Assembly: GCA_030148505.1 (NCBI GenBank)
Contig: JASBTI010000012.1
Location: forward strand, 176,371 to 240,370
Direction of reading: 5' to 3'
Source: Rhodanobacter sp.
Lineage (GTDB): Bacteria; Pseudomonadota; Gammaproteobacteria; Xanthomonadales; Rhodanobacteraceae
DNA: 64,000 nt
Below, piece by piece: positions 53,798-62,531 of this stretch. The notes below the pieces were generated by a model, which worked only from the letters and a program-made list of their open reading frames with translations, had not been told where the DNA came from and did no database searches. Position 1 is the stretch's first letter, and each line of letters opens with the position of its first letter. The position numbers were made by a program, and so were the translations under genes.

Positions 53798-54582
53798 AGC
53801 GAATCCGATTCCTGGCTAGGTCAGCCGTCGCTATGAGCGCGGGTTTATTGTGTATGTTGGCGGGGCGAGGTGCTCGATTCTGTGTTGTATGCCAGCACAG
53901 CGTGCCGACGTTTCTCCCTTGGCGTGGCGGCTGGGCGGCGGCTCCAAGGTTGATGTCCGCGCTGCACATGGTCGGCAGTGACCTCGATCACTTTGCTTGC
54001 CCACGTTGCGGGGCAACGGATCGTGATCGACATTTGCATTTGTATCTCCACCGCAGCGGTCTCGCGAAGACCCTAGAAGGCAAGCGGATCTTGCATTTTG
54101 CGCCCGAGAAAAGACTCGTTCCTTGGCTCGGGTCGTTTGGACCAGCCGAACATGTGTTGGCAGACCTTTGCCCTCAAAACGACATTGTCCGCAAGATCGA
54201 CATTGAGGCCATCCCGTTCGAGGACGGGTACTTTGATTGGGTTATAGCGAATCATGTACTTGAGCATGTGAGTAGCCTAGAACGTGCAACTCGCGAGATC
54301 GCACGGGTGCTTTCACCCTCGGGCACGGCCCTCTTGCAGACACCGTGGTGCAAGGGGCTTGCCCATACCATTGAGGACCCGGCAGTCATCTCGCCGGAGG
54401 CCCGGCTGCAGCTCTATGGTCAGGATGACCACGCCCGTCTGTTTGGCCGCGATGTCTACGAACGCCTTTCCGGTAACACACTGCGATATGAGCCGGTGAC
54501 CCATGCTGCACTATTGGCGGACGTCGATCCCCAACGATATGGCGTTAATCCCGACGAGGATTTGATGTTGTTTAGGCATTGA
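53794..54582 (+). CDS. SAM-dependent methyltransferase with N-terminal zinc-ribbon-like Cys pairs
   Basis: A 262-residue protein. The N-terminus has a hydrophobic stretch (about residues 8-25), then CVVCQHSVPTFLPWRGG and ACPRCGATDRDRHLHLYLHR, a pair of CxxC motifs typical of a family of glycan-cluster methyltransferases. The SAM domain includes ILHFAPEKRLVPWLGSFG, IEAIPFEDGYFDWVIANHVL and EHVSSLERATREIARVLSPS. The motif I Gly-rich loop is atypical, as is usual in this family. It ends the plus-strand cluster, converging on the GT-C genes with 33 bases between. Confidence 0.8.
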   Translation: MKRIRFLARSAVAMSAGLLCMLAGRGARFCVVCQHSVPTFLPWRGGWAAAPRLMSALHMVGSDLDHFACPRCGATDRDRHLHLYLHRSGLAKTLEGKRILHFAPEKRLVPWLGSFGPAEHVLADLCPQNDIVRKIDIEAIPFEDGYFDWVIANHVLEHVSSLERATREIARVLSPSGTALLQTPWCKGLAHTIEDPAVISPEARLQLYGQDDHARLFGRDVYERLSGNTLRYEPVTHAALLADVDPQRYGVNPDEDLMLFRH

Positions 54583-54615
54583 TAGCGCCAAAGATGGATC
54601 AGAGAGTTTTGCCAG

Positions 54616-56763
54616 TCAGTTGTTGGAACTAGGTAGCTGGGTAACGTGTGCACGCAAATGGGAAATGCTGTCGTCCAAGCTGCCACCCACGTTTAGTGAC
54701 TCCAGTCCATGAAGTGCGACGACAGCGTCCTTTTTTCGCCCTTCCGCGACGAGCATGCGTATGAGCGTGATGCGATACGCTGGTTCATTGCTACGGGTAG
54801 AAACGGCATCTTCCGTCATTCGGAGTCCCAGTCGGTGATCTCCTAGCACATTCCACGCGTAGTCACCATAGGTCGCGAGTAGGTGAGCGCTTGCTGCCGG
54901 ATGCGACAGTGCCGCGACGAATGCTTCTACCATGCGCCCCTTGGATAGGTCGCAACGCGCCTCCTTGGCGCATTGCGTCAATGCCGCCAGCGAGCTTTCG
55001 TCCTGCACGCCAGGCTTGCGAGCCTTCAATTTGGTGATCATGCTGTCCCACCACTTTTCTTTCAACGGCAGGTGCATACGCGAGTTCATGAAGATCAGTG
55101 CCTGTTCCGGCAGGATCGACGCATCGGGCAGGGCGGCGGCTTTTTCCAACGGCGCATAGGCTAGCTTAGTGAAGGGTGAGGTGGGGTCGTAGTGCGAATA
55201 AATGATATAGGTGCGCCCCAGCTCATATTCGGCACGCGGTGACAGGGGTGCGCGGGCGGCCAGGTCTTCTGCCAGTCGCAGCGGATTACCCCAGGCGTAC
55301 GCTGTGATGGCAGTCAACGCGGTCCAGGCCAGCATGAGCCCACCGAGTAAAACGTAGCGTGGCAAGGGCAGCGGTAGGCCATCGTTGGCCTCAACTTTCA
55401 CCTTGTCGACGTTCGTACAGCTGGGTGCGGCAAGCAACGGGACGACGGCTAGCAGCAGACCGAAACTGGCGAAATAATTGCGGTGCTCGTAGATTAATTC
55501 CAGCGGAATGATGGTACCAGTGAGCGACTGGCAGCCCAGAAACAGCGCCAGGCCCAATGCCACCAGCGGTCGACGTTTGCGCATCCAGAACGTCAGAGCG
55601 ATCATGGCGAGGAGCACAAGGATGCTGGTCAGGGTGGTCCACGGGGTCAGCAGGCCGGTCGAAATACGAAAGTTGTCGTGATAGAACGACAGCGCGTGCG
55701 GTGTCGGCAGCAACGTCCAGAGGATGTAGTCGACGACGATACGTGTCTCGCTGAGTAAACGCGTACCGAGAGTGAAGTCACGCGTGGCCCAAGTTTCCGG
55801 GGTCAAGATGCCCGGTAGCAGCCACGCCAGTCCCAGTACCATTGGTAACACCAGTAACAACAAAAACATCGTAATGATCCGCCGATCCCGCGGCGGTTCC
55901 TGTCCATGCTTGAGCGGTGGCTCAAGTCGTGTTGCCGCCGGGCGATCCAGCCTGCTAGCAGCCTCGGGTCCGGAGGGGCCAAAGCGAGGGACCCTGAACT
56001 CGAACAATGCCCATTCGACCAGGCATGCATACAACGGCAGCATCACTGCCGTTTCCTTCGCCAGGATCCCCACCGCGGTGGGAACCGTGATACTGAACAG
56101 ACAAAGGAGGAAGCCTCGGTGGGGTTTCAGCGTGGGGAGTAGTGATTCGTTCTGCTCACTGGTTGCACGCAGCGGGGTGTTTGAGAGTCCCAGCATGCGT
56201 CGCCGACCGGCGACATAACCGATCAATCCCGCCAGTACAAACAGATTGGCCATGCTCTCCATGCGCTGCACCACATACAACACCCCCGTTAAATTAATCG
56301 GCAGTAACATCCAGCCCGCGGCGACTAATGCGGCGACAATGCTGGCCCGTCGAGCTTCTGCCGCATGTGACGTTTGGCCTCCAGAGAGGGGGGCGGCCCT
56401 TTTGCCGGTGGCAACCTGGAGCAGGGCGCGGGCAAGCAGAAACACCAGCAAGCCGTTCAGCAGATGAATGACCAGATTGGTTAGTTTCATCCAGTACGGT
56501 TCGAGGCCAGTGGCGAGGTAGTTGGCGGCAAAGCTCAGCGAAGCCAGCGGACGCTTGAATTCGGTCGATGGCGAAGACAGCGCCGCCGTGATTAAAGTGG
56601 CAACATCTGCGTGCTTGGGCTGCACGCCTTGGTTATCGACAATATTGGGGTAGTCGTCGAACAGATAACCGCCGTACAGACCTGGCCAGTACACCGCCGT
56701 AGTGACCATGAATGACATGGCAAGCAGAAGCAGATGCAACGATGATCGTAGGGATGAGCGCAT
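54616..56763 (-). CDS. GT-C membrane glycosyltransferase with TPR tail, copy 2 (TMTC-like)
   Basis: A 715-residue protein. After an N-terminal helix, GLYGGYLFDDYPNIVDNQGV carries the acidic DD pair of GT-C enzymes. About 10 membrane helices follow (NLVIHLLNGLLVFLLARALL, LYVVQRMESMANLF, LAKETAVMLPLYACLVEWAL, LELIYEHRNYFASFG). The C-terminal 220 residues are soluble and helical, TPR-like. The LFDDxxN, YxVQRxE, LxKE and EHRNY motifs recur in copy 1, and the layout resembles TMTC/DUF1736-type O-mannosyltransferases. The start overlaps the stop of copy 1 (TGATG). Probably a pilin or surface-protein glycosyltransferase. Confidence 0.75.
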   Translation of the reverse strand: MRSSLRSSLHLLLLAMSFMVTTAVYWPGLYGGYLFDDYPNIVDNQGVQPKHADVATLITAALSSPSTEFKRPLASLSFAANYLATGLEPYWMKLTNLVIHLLNGLLVFLLARALLQVATGKRAAPLSGGQTSHAAEARRASIVAALVAAGWMLLPINLTGVLYVVQRMESMANLFVLAGLIGYVAGRRRMLGLSNTPLRATSEQNESLLPTLKPHRGFLLCLFSITVPTAVGILAKETAVMLPLYACLVEWALFEFRVPRFGPSGPEAASRLDRPAATRLEPPLKHGQEPPRDRRIITMFLLLLVLPMVLGLAWLLPGILTPETWATRDFTLGTRLLSETRIVVDYILWTLLPTPHALSFYHDNFRISTGLLTPWTTLTSILVLLAMIALTFWMRKRRPLVALGLALFLGCQSLTGTIIPLELIYEHRNYFASFGLLLAVVPLLAAPSCTNVDKVKVEANDGLPLPLPRYVLLGGLMLAWTALTAITAYAWGNPLRLAEDLAARAPLSPRAEYELGRTYIIYSHYDPTSPFTKLAYAPLEKAAALPDASILPEQALIFMNSRMHLPLKEKWWDSMITKLKARKPGVQDESSLAALTQCAKEARCDLSKGRMVEAFVAALSHPAASAHLLATYGDYAWNVLGDHRLGLRMTEDAVSTRSNEPAYRITLIRMLVAEGRKKDAVVALHGLESLNVGGSLDDSISHLRAHVTQLPSSNN

Positions 56764-58784
56764 CAGTGAAGCGGTTTCTGAGCTGAATTCGAGCGTGCAG
56801 TATTGTCGCTGTCAGCGTTTGCGTCGAGCTTCAGCTGTTTGCTCAGCTGAGCCAGCTCGTGCGACCAATAATGCTCACGGGCAAGCACCCACCGGTGCAC
56901 CATCGGCATCCCGAAGCCGGCGGGCATGGCTTTTGTCCTGATTTGCTCGTAGTAGTTGAGCATCAGCAGCCCTTGTCGTGGATAGCCGGCTGCGCCCAGG
57001 GTTGCGGCTGCCTCCAGCGCTATCCCGGGGCGCACCTGCAAGGCGAGTGCATGCTGGAAGTCGGCAAGAGCGGCGTCAGCGTGGTGTTGTGCCAGCGCGA
57101 TGCGACCGCGCAGGTATGTAAGATCCTGCTGTGGTCCGGCCCCGCTCAGATTGGGGTTCTGCAAACCAGCGTCGATTAAACTGAGCAAATCTGGCGCTGT
57201 CAGGCCGGGGCAGTCCCCAGCCATCACTACAGGCAACACGCGATCAAACCAGTGGATAAAAAGCGAGCCCACGTTTGCTGTGCCAAGCATGGCGGTGCGC
57301 GCTGCAGTGAGATCACCGGCGTGCAGTCCTCCTGTCATGCAGCGTGCGCCGATCAGGTTGAAGACGAGCTGCGACTGCTCGGGGTGGCTAGCAAGTATCG
57401 CTTGGAGGCGAGCTATGGCCTCTTGCGGCTGACCACTCTGCATCTCGATTTGCGCGGCATTGGCCTGTGCTCGAGGTGATTCGGGGTTGATCTGGGCCCA
57501 GATCAGTGCTTGCTTTTGGACATTTCCCCACACTTCCGCGCGAGCGTGGGTCATCCATGCAAGACCAAGAGGCAGCACAACCATTAAGGTGTATTTGGCG
57601 ATTTTTAGGGTGCGCGTGTCCGCCAGCCACAAGCCGAGTGGCCAGAACATCAGCATAGCCGGAACATAGTTTCGATGCTCGAAATAGAGTTCCAGCGGAA
57701 TCGAGGTGGATTCGAGCAGCTGCCCGGCAAAGTAGAACAGTACCGCCAGCGCCAGGGCAGGATGGTGTCGACGAAGCCACCACGCGCCGCCGATCATCGC
57801 TAGCACGACGATAATTGCTGGTAAGGTTGTTGCCGGATGCAATAGTGAGGTCGATGCGACGTATTGGTCGTTGAACAGGCCGCTGGAAAACGGTCGTGGG
57901 GCCCACAGCAGCTGTAGGTAGTCTATCAACACGCGTGGTTCGGTCAGCAGCCGTTGCGCATAGGTCCACGGGCGCAACGCAGGGCCACCGGTGAGCGTAC
58001 CGTGGACGCCGATCCAGACGATATAGGCGGTGATCATCAGCGCAGGGACGATCGCAAATACCCATATCAACGCGCGATGCGTCTTTCGGGCCCTGGTTCC
58101 GGCAAATGCTTGCCTCGGAGCCGCAATAGTGAACTCGATCAGCAAGGCATAAAAGGGTAACAGTGCGCCATTGGCCTTGGCCAACACACCGAGCAGGGTA
58201 AAACCGCCCAGGCCAACCGCGCTCCACAGTAATCCGGGGCCCAGCCTGCCGGCAGCGAGCTGGTAGCGGCCATGCAGCCAGATCAACAAACCGGCGAGCA
58301 CGCAGGTCGCTGGCAACATGGCTTCGCGTTGCACAATATAGAGCGTTGTGGATACTAGCAGCGGGTGCAGCAGCCACAGTGCGGTGCCAAGTAAGGCAGC
58401 TGTGCGGTAACGGGACGTCTCAAGCGCCAGAAGCTGGCCAAGTTTCGTCAGCAAGGCATACAGCAGCATCCCGTTGAACAGGTGGAGAATCAGATTGGTA
58501 CGTTTGAATGGATAAGGTGATGCGGGCCAGTTACTTGCGTCAATCAGGAAGGTCAGTAACGTTAACGGGCGACCGGTAGGGTCGGCGATACCAGAGGTTA
58601 TGTAGCGCCAGAAGGTAGGCCAGCAGTCGACAGGCCCAGTCGCACCCAGCGCCGGAAGGTTCCCCCAGTCGTCGAACAGGAAACCTCCATGCAGACCCGG
58701 CGCGTATACGCTCCATGCTGCAAGTAAGAGCATCGATAGCCCCAGAAGTGGCAGCGGAGCAAGGCGATTACGCATTCGAGACAT
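56763..58784 (-). CDS. GT-C membrane glycosyltransferase with TPR tail, copy 1 (TMTC-like)
   Basis: A 673-residue protein. LHGGFLFDDWGNLPALGATG is the first periplasmic loop with the DD pair; further shared motifs are NLILHLFNGMLLYALLTKLG, TTLYIVQREAMLPATCVL, LAKANGALLPFYALLIEF and LELYFEHRNYVPAMLMFW. The C-terminal 230 residues look like TPR helices (AQANAAQIEMQSGQPQEAIA, YLRGRIALAQHHADAALADF). The ATG at 58784 (or 58775) is used, because a longer frame to 58826 runs through the pilin terminator hairpin. Placement directly after a pilin gene suggests it acts on that pilin. Confidence 0.75.
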   Translation of the reverse strand: MSRMRNRLAPLPLLGLSMLLLAAWSVYAPGLHGGFLFDDWGNLPALGATGPVDCWPTFWRYITSGIADPTGRPLTLLTFLIDASNWPASPYPFKRTNLILHLFNGMLLYALLTKLGQLLALETSRYRTAALLGTALWLLHPLLVSTTLYIVQREAMLPATCVLAGLLIWLHGRYQLAAGRLGPGLLWSAVGLGGFTLLGVLAKANGALLPFYALLIEFTIAAPRQAFAGTRARKTHRALIWVFAIVPALMITAYIVWIGVHGTLTGGPALRPWTYAQRLLTEPRVLIDYLQLLWAPRPFSSGLFNDQYVASTSLLHPATTLPAIIVVLAMIGGAWWLRRHHPALALAVLFYFAGQLLESTSIPLELYFEHRNYVPAMLMFWPLGLWLADTRTLKIAKYTLMVVLPLGLAWMTHARAEVWGNVQKQALIWAQINPESPRAQANAAQIEMQSGQPQEAIARLQAILASHPEQSQLVFNLIGARCMTGGLHAGDLTAARTAMLGTANVGSLFIHWFDRVLPVVMAGDCPGLTAPDLLSLIDAGLQNPNLSGAGPQQDLTYLRGRIALAQHHADAALADFQHALALQVRPGIALEAAATLGAAGYPRQGLLMLNYYEQIRTKAMPAGFGMPMVHRWVLAREHYWSHELAQLSKQLKLDANADSDNTARSNSAQKPLH

Positions 58785-58794
58785 CCAGAAATGA

Positions 58795-58821
58795 AGAAGG
58801 GCCGCACGAGGCGGCCCTTCT
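58795..58821 (-). terminator. Hairpin terminator after the first pilin gene
   Basis: Perfect 11-base arms AGAAGGGCCGC (58795-58805) and GCGGCCCTTCT (58811-58821) with a 5-base loop, 21 bases after the pilin stop on the minus strand, followed by TCATTTC. This GC-rich stem with a T-rich tail is a good intrinsic terminator; partial read-through would allow expression of the GT-C genes at a lower level than the pilin. Confidence 0.75.
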
Positions 58822-58842
58822 GGCAAATACCCTAATCAAATA

Positions 58843-59280
58843 CTACTTGCGGCAAGAGGTTGGCAGGTATTTTTGTGCCACGGTCGACGATGTGCAGGAC
58901 CACGCAATTGAACCTGCGTTGGTGATAGCCGACAAGACAAAGGTCTGATTTTGAATCTTGGTGTTCGCGCCGGCCCCAAATGTTGCGGTAATCAGGCCAG
59001 TGCCGCCAGTATCCAGCTGAACACTTTTTACGTACTTGCCTGCAATCGAAGTAGCGGAAGCCAATCCAGCCGAAGCATTGCTCTTCGGGAAGCGTCCCGT
59101 GTTTGAATAAAATTCGCTGTCCGCAGTCTTGGCGCCGTCGGTCAACACCGCCCCTTCGGAAACCTGGGTCCGGATCAGGTAATCCTGATACGCCGGAATC
59201 GCGATCGCCGCGAGGATCGCGATGATCGCCACGACGATCATCAGTTCGATCAGGGTAAAGCCTTTCTGCGTGTTCTTCAT
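58843..59280 (-). CDS. pilA: Type IV major pilin, copy 1 (PilA)
   Basis: A 145-residue prepilin. The short leader MKNTQKG is cut before Phe by PilD; the hydrophobic helix [20 protein letters not shown] has the invariant Glu5. The globular domain ends with a C-terminal disulfide loop, Cys in WSCTSS to Cys in LPTSCRK. A sigma-54 promoter lies 129 bases upstream and a hairpin terminator follows. The GT-C genes come next. Ser/Thr-rich stretches (SCTSSTV, PTSC) in the loop are possible glycan sites. Confidence 0.93.
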   Translation of the reverse strand: MKNTQKGFTLIELMIVVAIIAILAAIAIPAYQDYLIRTQVSEGAVLTDGAKTADSEFYSNTGRFPKSNASAGLASATSIAGKYVKSVQLDTGGTGLITATFGAGANTKIQNQTFVLSAITNAGSIAWSCTSSTVAQKYLPTSCRK

Positions 59281-59634
59281 GGTGGTTCCTCTGTATTTGG
59301 TTAGCTAACCGTGTGTGATGCCCCCTGAGCCCCAGTCCCGAATCCCCTAGGTGGACCGGTACCCCTACTCGCATGGTCAGGAACGACCAGGAAGCTCGCG
59401 ACAGTTAATGCAGATTGTGTGCCATAGCTGTCGCCGCTGTATTTCCGCATGATGCAGACTTCGAGATTGTGCCTGTCGTCACGAAAGCCGGCAACAGTCT
59501 TGCCCGGGGGTATATGGCCCCTGCCAAAGGACTTGCGAGAAGCTTTTGTATGGTCGTGGTGGGGCAGATAGTGACGATTTGCGTCAGTTTATTGCATATG
59601 GGGCATCCGATCAGGCGAAATGAAATCAGGTGCG
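59281..59634. other. Intergenic region between the two pilin genes
   Basis: 354 bases with no supported gene; a 100-codon plus-strand frame here is antisense filler. It holds the sigma-54 promoter and leader of pilin copy 1. There is no clear hairpin directly after the stop of pilin copy 2 (59635), so the upstream pilin might be co-transcribed into this region. Confidence 0.4.
59409..59424 (-). promoter_or_regulatory. Sigma-54 (RpoN) promoter of pilin copy 1
   Basis: On the minus strand TGGCACACAATCTGCA, matching the -24/-12 consensus TGGCAC-N5-TTGCA at all but one position of the conserved blocks. It lies 129 bases upstream of the pilin ATG. Type IV pilin genes are classically driven by RpoN with PilS/PilR; those regulators are not in the window. 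Confidence 0.7.
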
Positions 59635-60078
59635 CTATAAACGGCAGCTGGTGGGCAGGTATATCCTTCCCACGGTGCTTGGTGTGCAGGTCCAGTCGAT
59701 GCTGCCGGAGTGGCTGATTGGCGACAGCAGCAGGTACTGATTGCTGGGCCTGATCACACTGTTGGCTTTCGGCCCGTTGTAGAGCACCTTGATTACTCCG
59801 TTGGACACGTCGACGCTGGATACATAACTCCCGGTGATCGAGGTGTCTTTGGCTAGGCCTGCGCTCTGGTTGTTGGGTGGAAATCGCCCCTTGTTGGAGA
59901 CAAAGTCCCAGACCGCCGCCTTGGCACCACTGGATAACACCATGCCCTCAGATACCTGCGCCCGGATCAGATAGTCCTGGTAGGCCGGGATGGCCAAAGC
60001 TGCAAGAATGGCAATGATCGCCACGACGATCATCAGCTCGATCAAGGTGAAACCAGCGTTAAGGCGTTGGCAAAGCAT
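59635..60078 (-). CDS. Type IV pilin, copy 2
   Basis: A 147-residue prepilin related to copy 1. Leader MLCQRLNAG is cut before [20 protein letters not shown] (Glu5 present), then [20 protein letters not shown]. It ends with a similar disulfide loop, WTCTPSTV to PTSCRL. The ATG at 60078 follows AAGGGGAAT; a longer frame to 60156 is not needed. A weak sigma-54-like site (TGGTACAAAGCCTGTG, about 60111-60126 minus strand) deviates at the -12 GC. Whether both pilins form the same fibre is unknown. Confidence 0.88.
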   Translation of the reverse strand: MLCQRLNAGFTLIELMIVVAIIAILAALAIPAYQDYLIRAQVSEGMVLSSGAKAAVWDFVSNKGRFPPNNQSAGLAKDTSITGSYVSSVDVSNGVIKVLYNGPKANSVIRPSNQYLLLSPISHSGSIDWTCTPSTVGRIYLPTSCRL

Positions 60079-60292
60079 GATGGATTCCCCTTGCGGTGGC
60101 GTATCCTGGACACAGGCTTTGTACCAGATCCTAATACCTGCGGTGAGTGTCGTCACATGTATCAGGGTTGCGCGGCGCTATACAATGTTGGACAAGGGGT
60201 GTGGCCCAGGTTTCCCTTGGTGTCCTCAACAGCTTGTGCCTTGAGCGCGCGGCGCTTACCGTCTTGCATCACGTCTGCTCGGGGGAGCAACC

Positions 60293-62428
60293 ATGAGAAA
60301 CAGTCATTCCGCATTGTTGTCAATGTTGTTGGTCGCGTCGCCAGCCATGGCACTTCATGCCGTAAATACGGATTTTGTACCAAACCCCGCCCCGCACCCG
60401 TTCAACGTGCGCGATCTGGTGATGATGGACCGGGTCAGCGATCCCCAGTTGTCGCCTGACGGGCGCTATGCCGCCTTCAGTGTGCGCAGTACCGACTATG
60501 CGGCCAACAAGGGTGTCACCGCGATCTATGTGCTGGACTTGAAGGGCAAGGCTGCCAAGCCGGTGAAGGTGGTGGACAAGGGCAGTGCTGCGCGTTGGTC
60601 GCAGGATGGTAGGAGCCTGTATTTCCTGGCGGCAGCGAAGGGCGTCACGCAGTTATGGCAGGTGGACCTGACTGGCCGTGGCAGCCTTAACCTGGGTCGG
60701 CATGCGGCCCCGATACAGGTGAGTCATGGTGTGCTGGACATCAACGACTATAAGCTTTCGCCGCACGGCAAGCGCGTGCTGTTGTCTTATCAGGTGTTTA
60801 CCAATTGCGCCACGCTGGCCTGTACCGAGCAACGCGTCGAGGCGCGCAAGCAGGACAAGGCCAGCGGCACGCTGTACCACAAGCTGTTTGTGCGGCACTG
60901 GGATACCTGGGCCAACGGGCGGCGAAACCAGCTGTTTGTCGCGCGGTTCGACCCGCATGGCCAGTTGCCTGTGGAGCCGACCCTGTTGAGCCGCGGCATC
61001 GATGGCGATGTGCCGAGCAAGCCGTTTGGCGACGCCAGCGAATTTGCGTTTTCGCCGGATGGCCAGAGTGTCTACTTCGATGTGCGCATCGCCGGCCGGA
61101 CCGAGCCGTGGTCGACCAATTTCGATGTGTACGAGGTGCCGGTGGACGGTTCCGCGCTGCCGAAAAACCTCACTGCCGCCAATAAGGCATGGGATGCCTA
61201 CCCGGTGCCGTCGCCGGACGGCAAAACGCTGTACTACCTGGCTATGAAGACCCCGGGTTTCGAGTCCGACCGGTTTGCGATCATGGCCCGGGACCTGGCG
61301 ACCGGCGCCACCCGTGAGGTGGACCCACGCTGGGACCGTTCGGCCGGCAACTTGTCGATCTCTGCTGACGGTAAGACCTTGTATGCGACCGCCGATGACG
61401 AAGGTCAGCATCCGTTGTTTGCGATCGATGTCGCCACAGGGGATGTGAAAAAGCTGTCCGGCGCCGGCACGGTGACCGGCTACGCGTGGGCTGCCAGCAC
61501 GCTGCTGCTGGCCCGTGACGACCTGAAGCATCCTGCCGATCTGTACCTAGGCAAGGCCAACCACGACAGGCTGACGCAAGTTACCCATTTCAATGCGGCC
61601 GATCTGAAGAATGCGCAGATGGGAGATGTGACATTTTTCCGCTTTCCCGGCTGGCACGACCAGAGCGTGCAGGGCTATGTGGTCAAGCCGGCCAACTACC
61701 AGCCGGGCAAGACGTATCCGGTCGCCTTTATCGTCCACGGCGGCCCGCAGGGCGCGATGAGCAACGGCTGGAGCTATCGCTGGAATCCGCAGACCTACGC
61801 CGGTCAGGGCTTTGCCGTGGTGACGGTGAACTTCCACGGCTCCACCGGCTATGGCCAGGCGTTCACGGATTCGATTTCCGGCGATTGGGGTGGCAAGCCG
61901 CTGGAGGACCTGAAACGGGGCTGGAAGGCTGCGCTGTCCCAATACAGCTTCCTCGATGGCCGCCGCGCGTGTGCATTGGGCGCCAGCTACGGTGGTTACA
62001 TGGTGTACTGGATGGCCGGGGTGTGGAATAGCCCGTGGAAATGCTTCGTCGACCATGACGGCGTGTTCGACACCCGTGCGATGTACTACGACACCGACGA
62101 GCTGTGGTTCGAGGAAAAGGAAAACGGCGGTACGCCGTGGGCGCAGCCGGCGAATTACGAGCGCTTCAACCCGGTCAACCACGTAAAGGACTGGCGCGTC
62201 CCGATGCTGGTGGTGCATAGCGGCGACGATTACCGCATTCCGATTACCCAGGGTCTGGGTGCCTTCACTGCGCTGCAGCGTCGTGGCATTCCCAGCGAGT
62301 TCCTGACCTTTCCCGACGAAAATCACTTCGTGCTGAAGCCCCACAACAGCGTGCAATGGCACGACACAGTGAATGCATGGCTGAAAAAATGGACGGCCAA
62401 GGAAGCGCCAAAAGCAGGTTCAAACTGA
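60293..62428 (+). CDS. Secreted S9 family peptidase (DPP/prolyl oligopeptidase type)
   Basis: A 711-residue exported peptidase, related to the one at 31731. Signal peptide MRNSHSALLSMLLVASPAMA. The beta-propeller covers about residues 35-430 (PQLSPDGRYAAFSVRSTDYA). Catalytic domain: VHGGPQGAMSNGWSYRW, nucleophile in LGASYGGYMVYWMAG (Ser near 563), Asp in VHSGDDYRIPITQG (near 643) and His in PDENHFVLKP (near 677). It probably releases dipeptides outside the inner membrane for the POT transporter. The ATG follows GGGGGAG. The gene is divergent from pilin copy 2. Confidence 0.9.
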   Translation: MRNSHSALLSMLLVASPAMALHAVNTDFVPNPAPHPFNVRDLVMMDRVSDPQLSPDGRYAAFSVRSTDYAANKGVTAIYVLDLKGKAAKPVKVVDKGSAARWSQDGRSLYFLAAAKGVTQLWQVDLTGRGSLNLGRHAAPIQVSHGVLDINDYKLSPHGKRVLLSYQVFTNCATLACTEQRVEARKQDKASGTLYHKLFVRHWDTWANGRRNQLFVARFDPHGQLPVEPTLLSRGIDGDVPSKPFGDASEFAFSPDGQSVYFDVRIAGRTEPWSTNFDVYEVPVDGSALPKNLTAANKAWDAYPVPSPDGKTLYYLAMKTPGFESDRFAIMARDLATGATREVDPRWDRSAGNLSISADGKTLYATADDEGQHPLFAIDVATGDVKKLSGAGTVTGYAWAASTLLLARDDLKHPADLYLGKANHDRLTQVTHFNAADLKNAQMGDVTFFRFPGWHDQSVQGYVVKPANYQPGKTYPVAFIVHGGPQGAMSNGWSYRWNPQTYAGQGFAVVTVNFHGSTGYGQAFTDSISGDWGGKPLEDLKRGWKAALSQYSFLDGRRACALGASYGGYMVYWMAGVWNSPWKCFVDHDGVFDTRAMYYDTDELWFEEKENGGTPWAQPANYERFNPVNHVKDWRVPMLVVHSGDDYRIPITQGLGAFTALQRRGIPSEFLTFPDENHFVLKPHNSVQWHDTVNAWLKKWTAKEAPKAGSN

Positions 62429-62457
62429 GCCGACGTTCGGGACAGTAACGGTTTTGC

Positions 62458-62531
62458 GTAGGAGCGCACCCTGTGCGCGATAGCCTTTCGTGATGTGGCG
62501 AAGAGCTATCGCGCACAGGGTGCGCTCCTAC
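62458..62531. repeat. Inverted REP pair (family A) at the 3' end of the RAYT gene
   Basis: Left unit GTAGGAGCGCACCCTGTGCG at 62458, right unit ending CTAC at 62528-62531. This is the tightest pair of the window: each arm extends over about 27 bases through GATAG. The stop codon of the RAYT frame (TAG, 62530-62528) is again in the GTAG end. Confidence 0.85.

Noticed and set aside
58785..58826. Longer start for GT-C copy 1 (TTG at 58826)
   Set aside because: The extra codons are the two arms of the pilin terminator hairpin and have no start signal.
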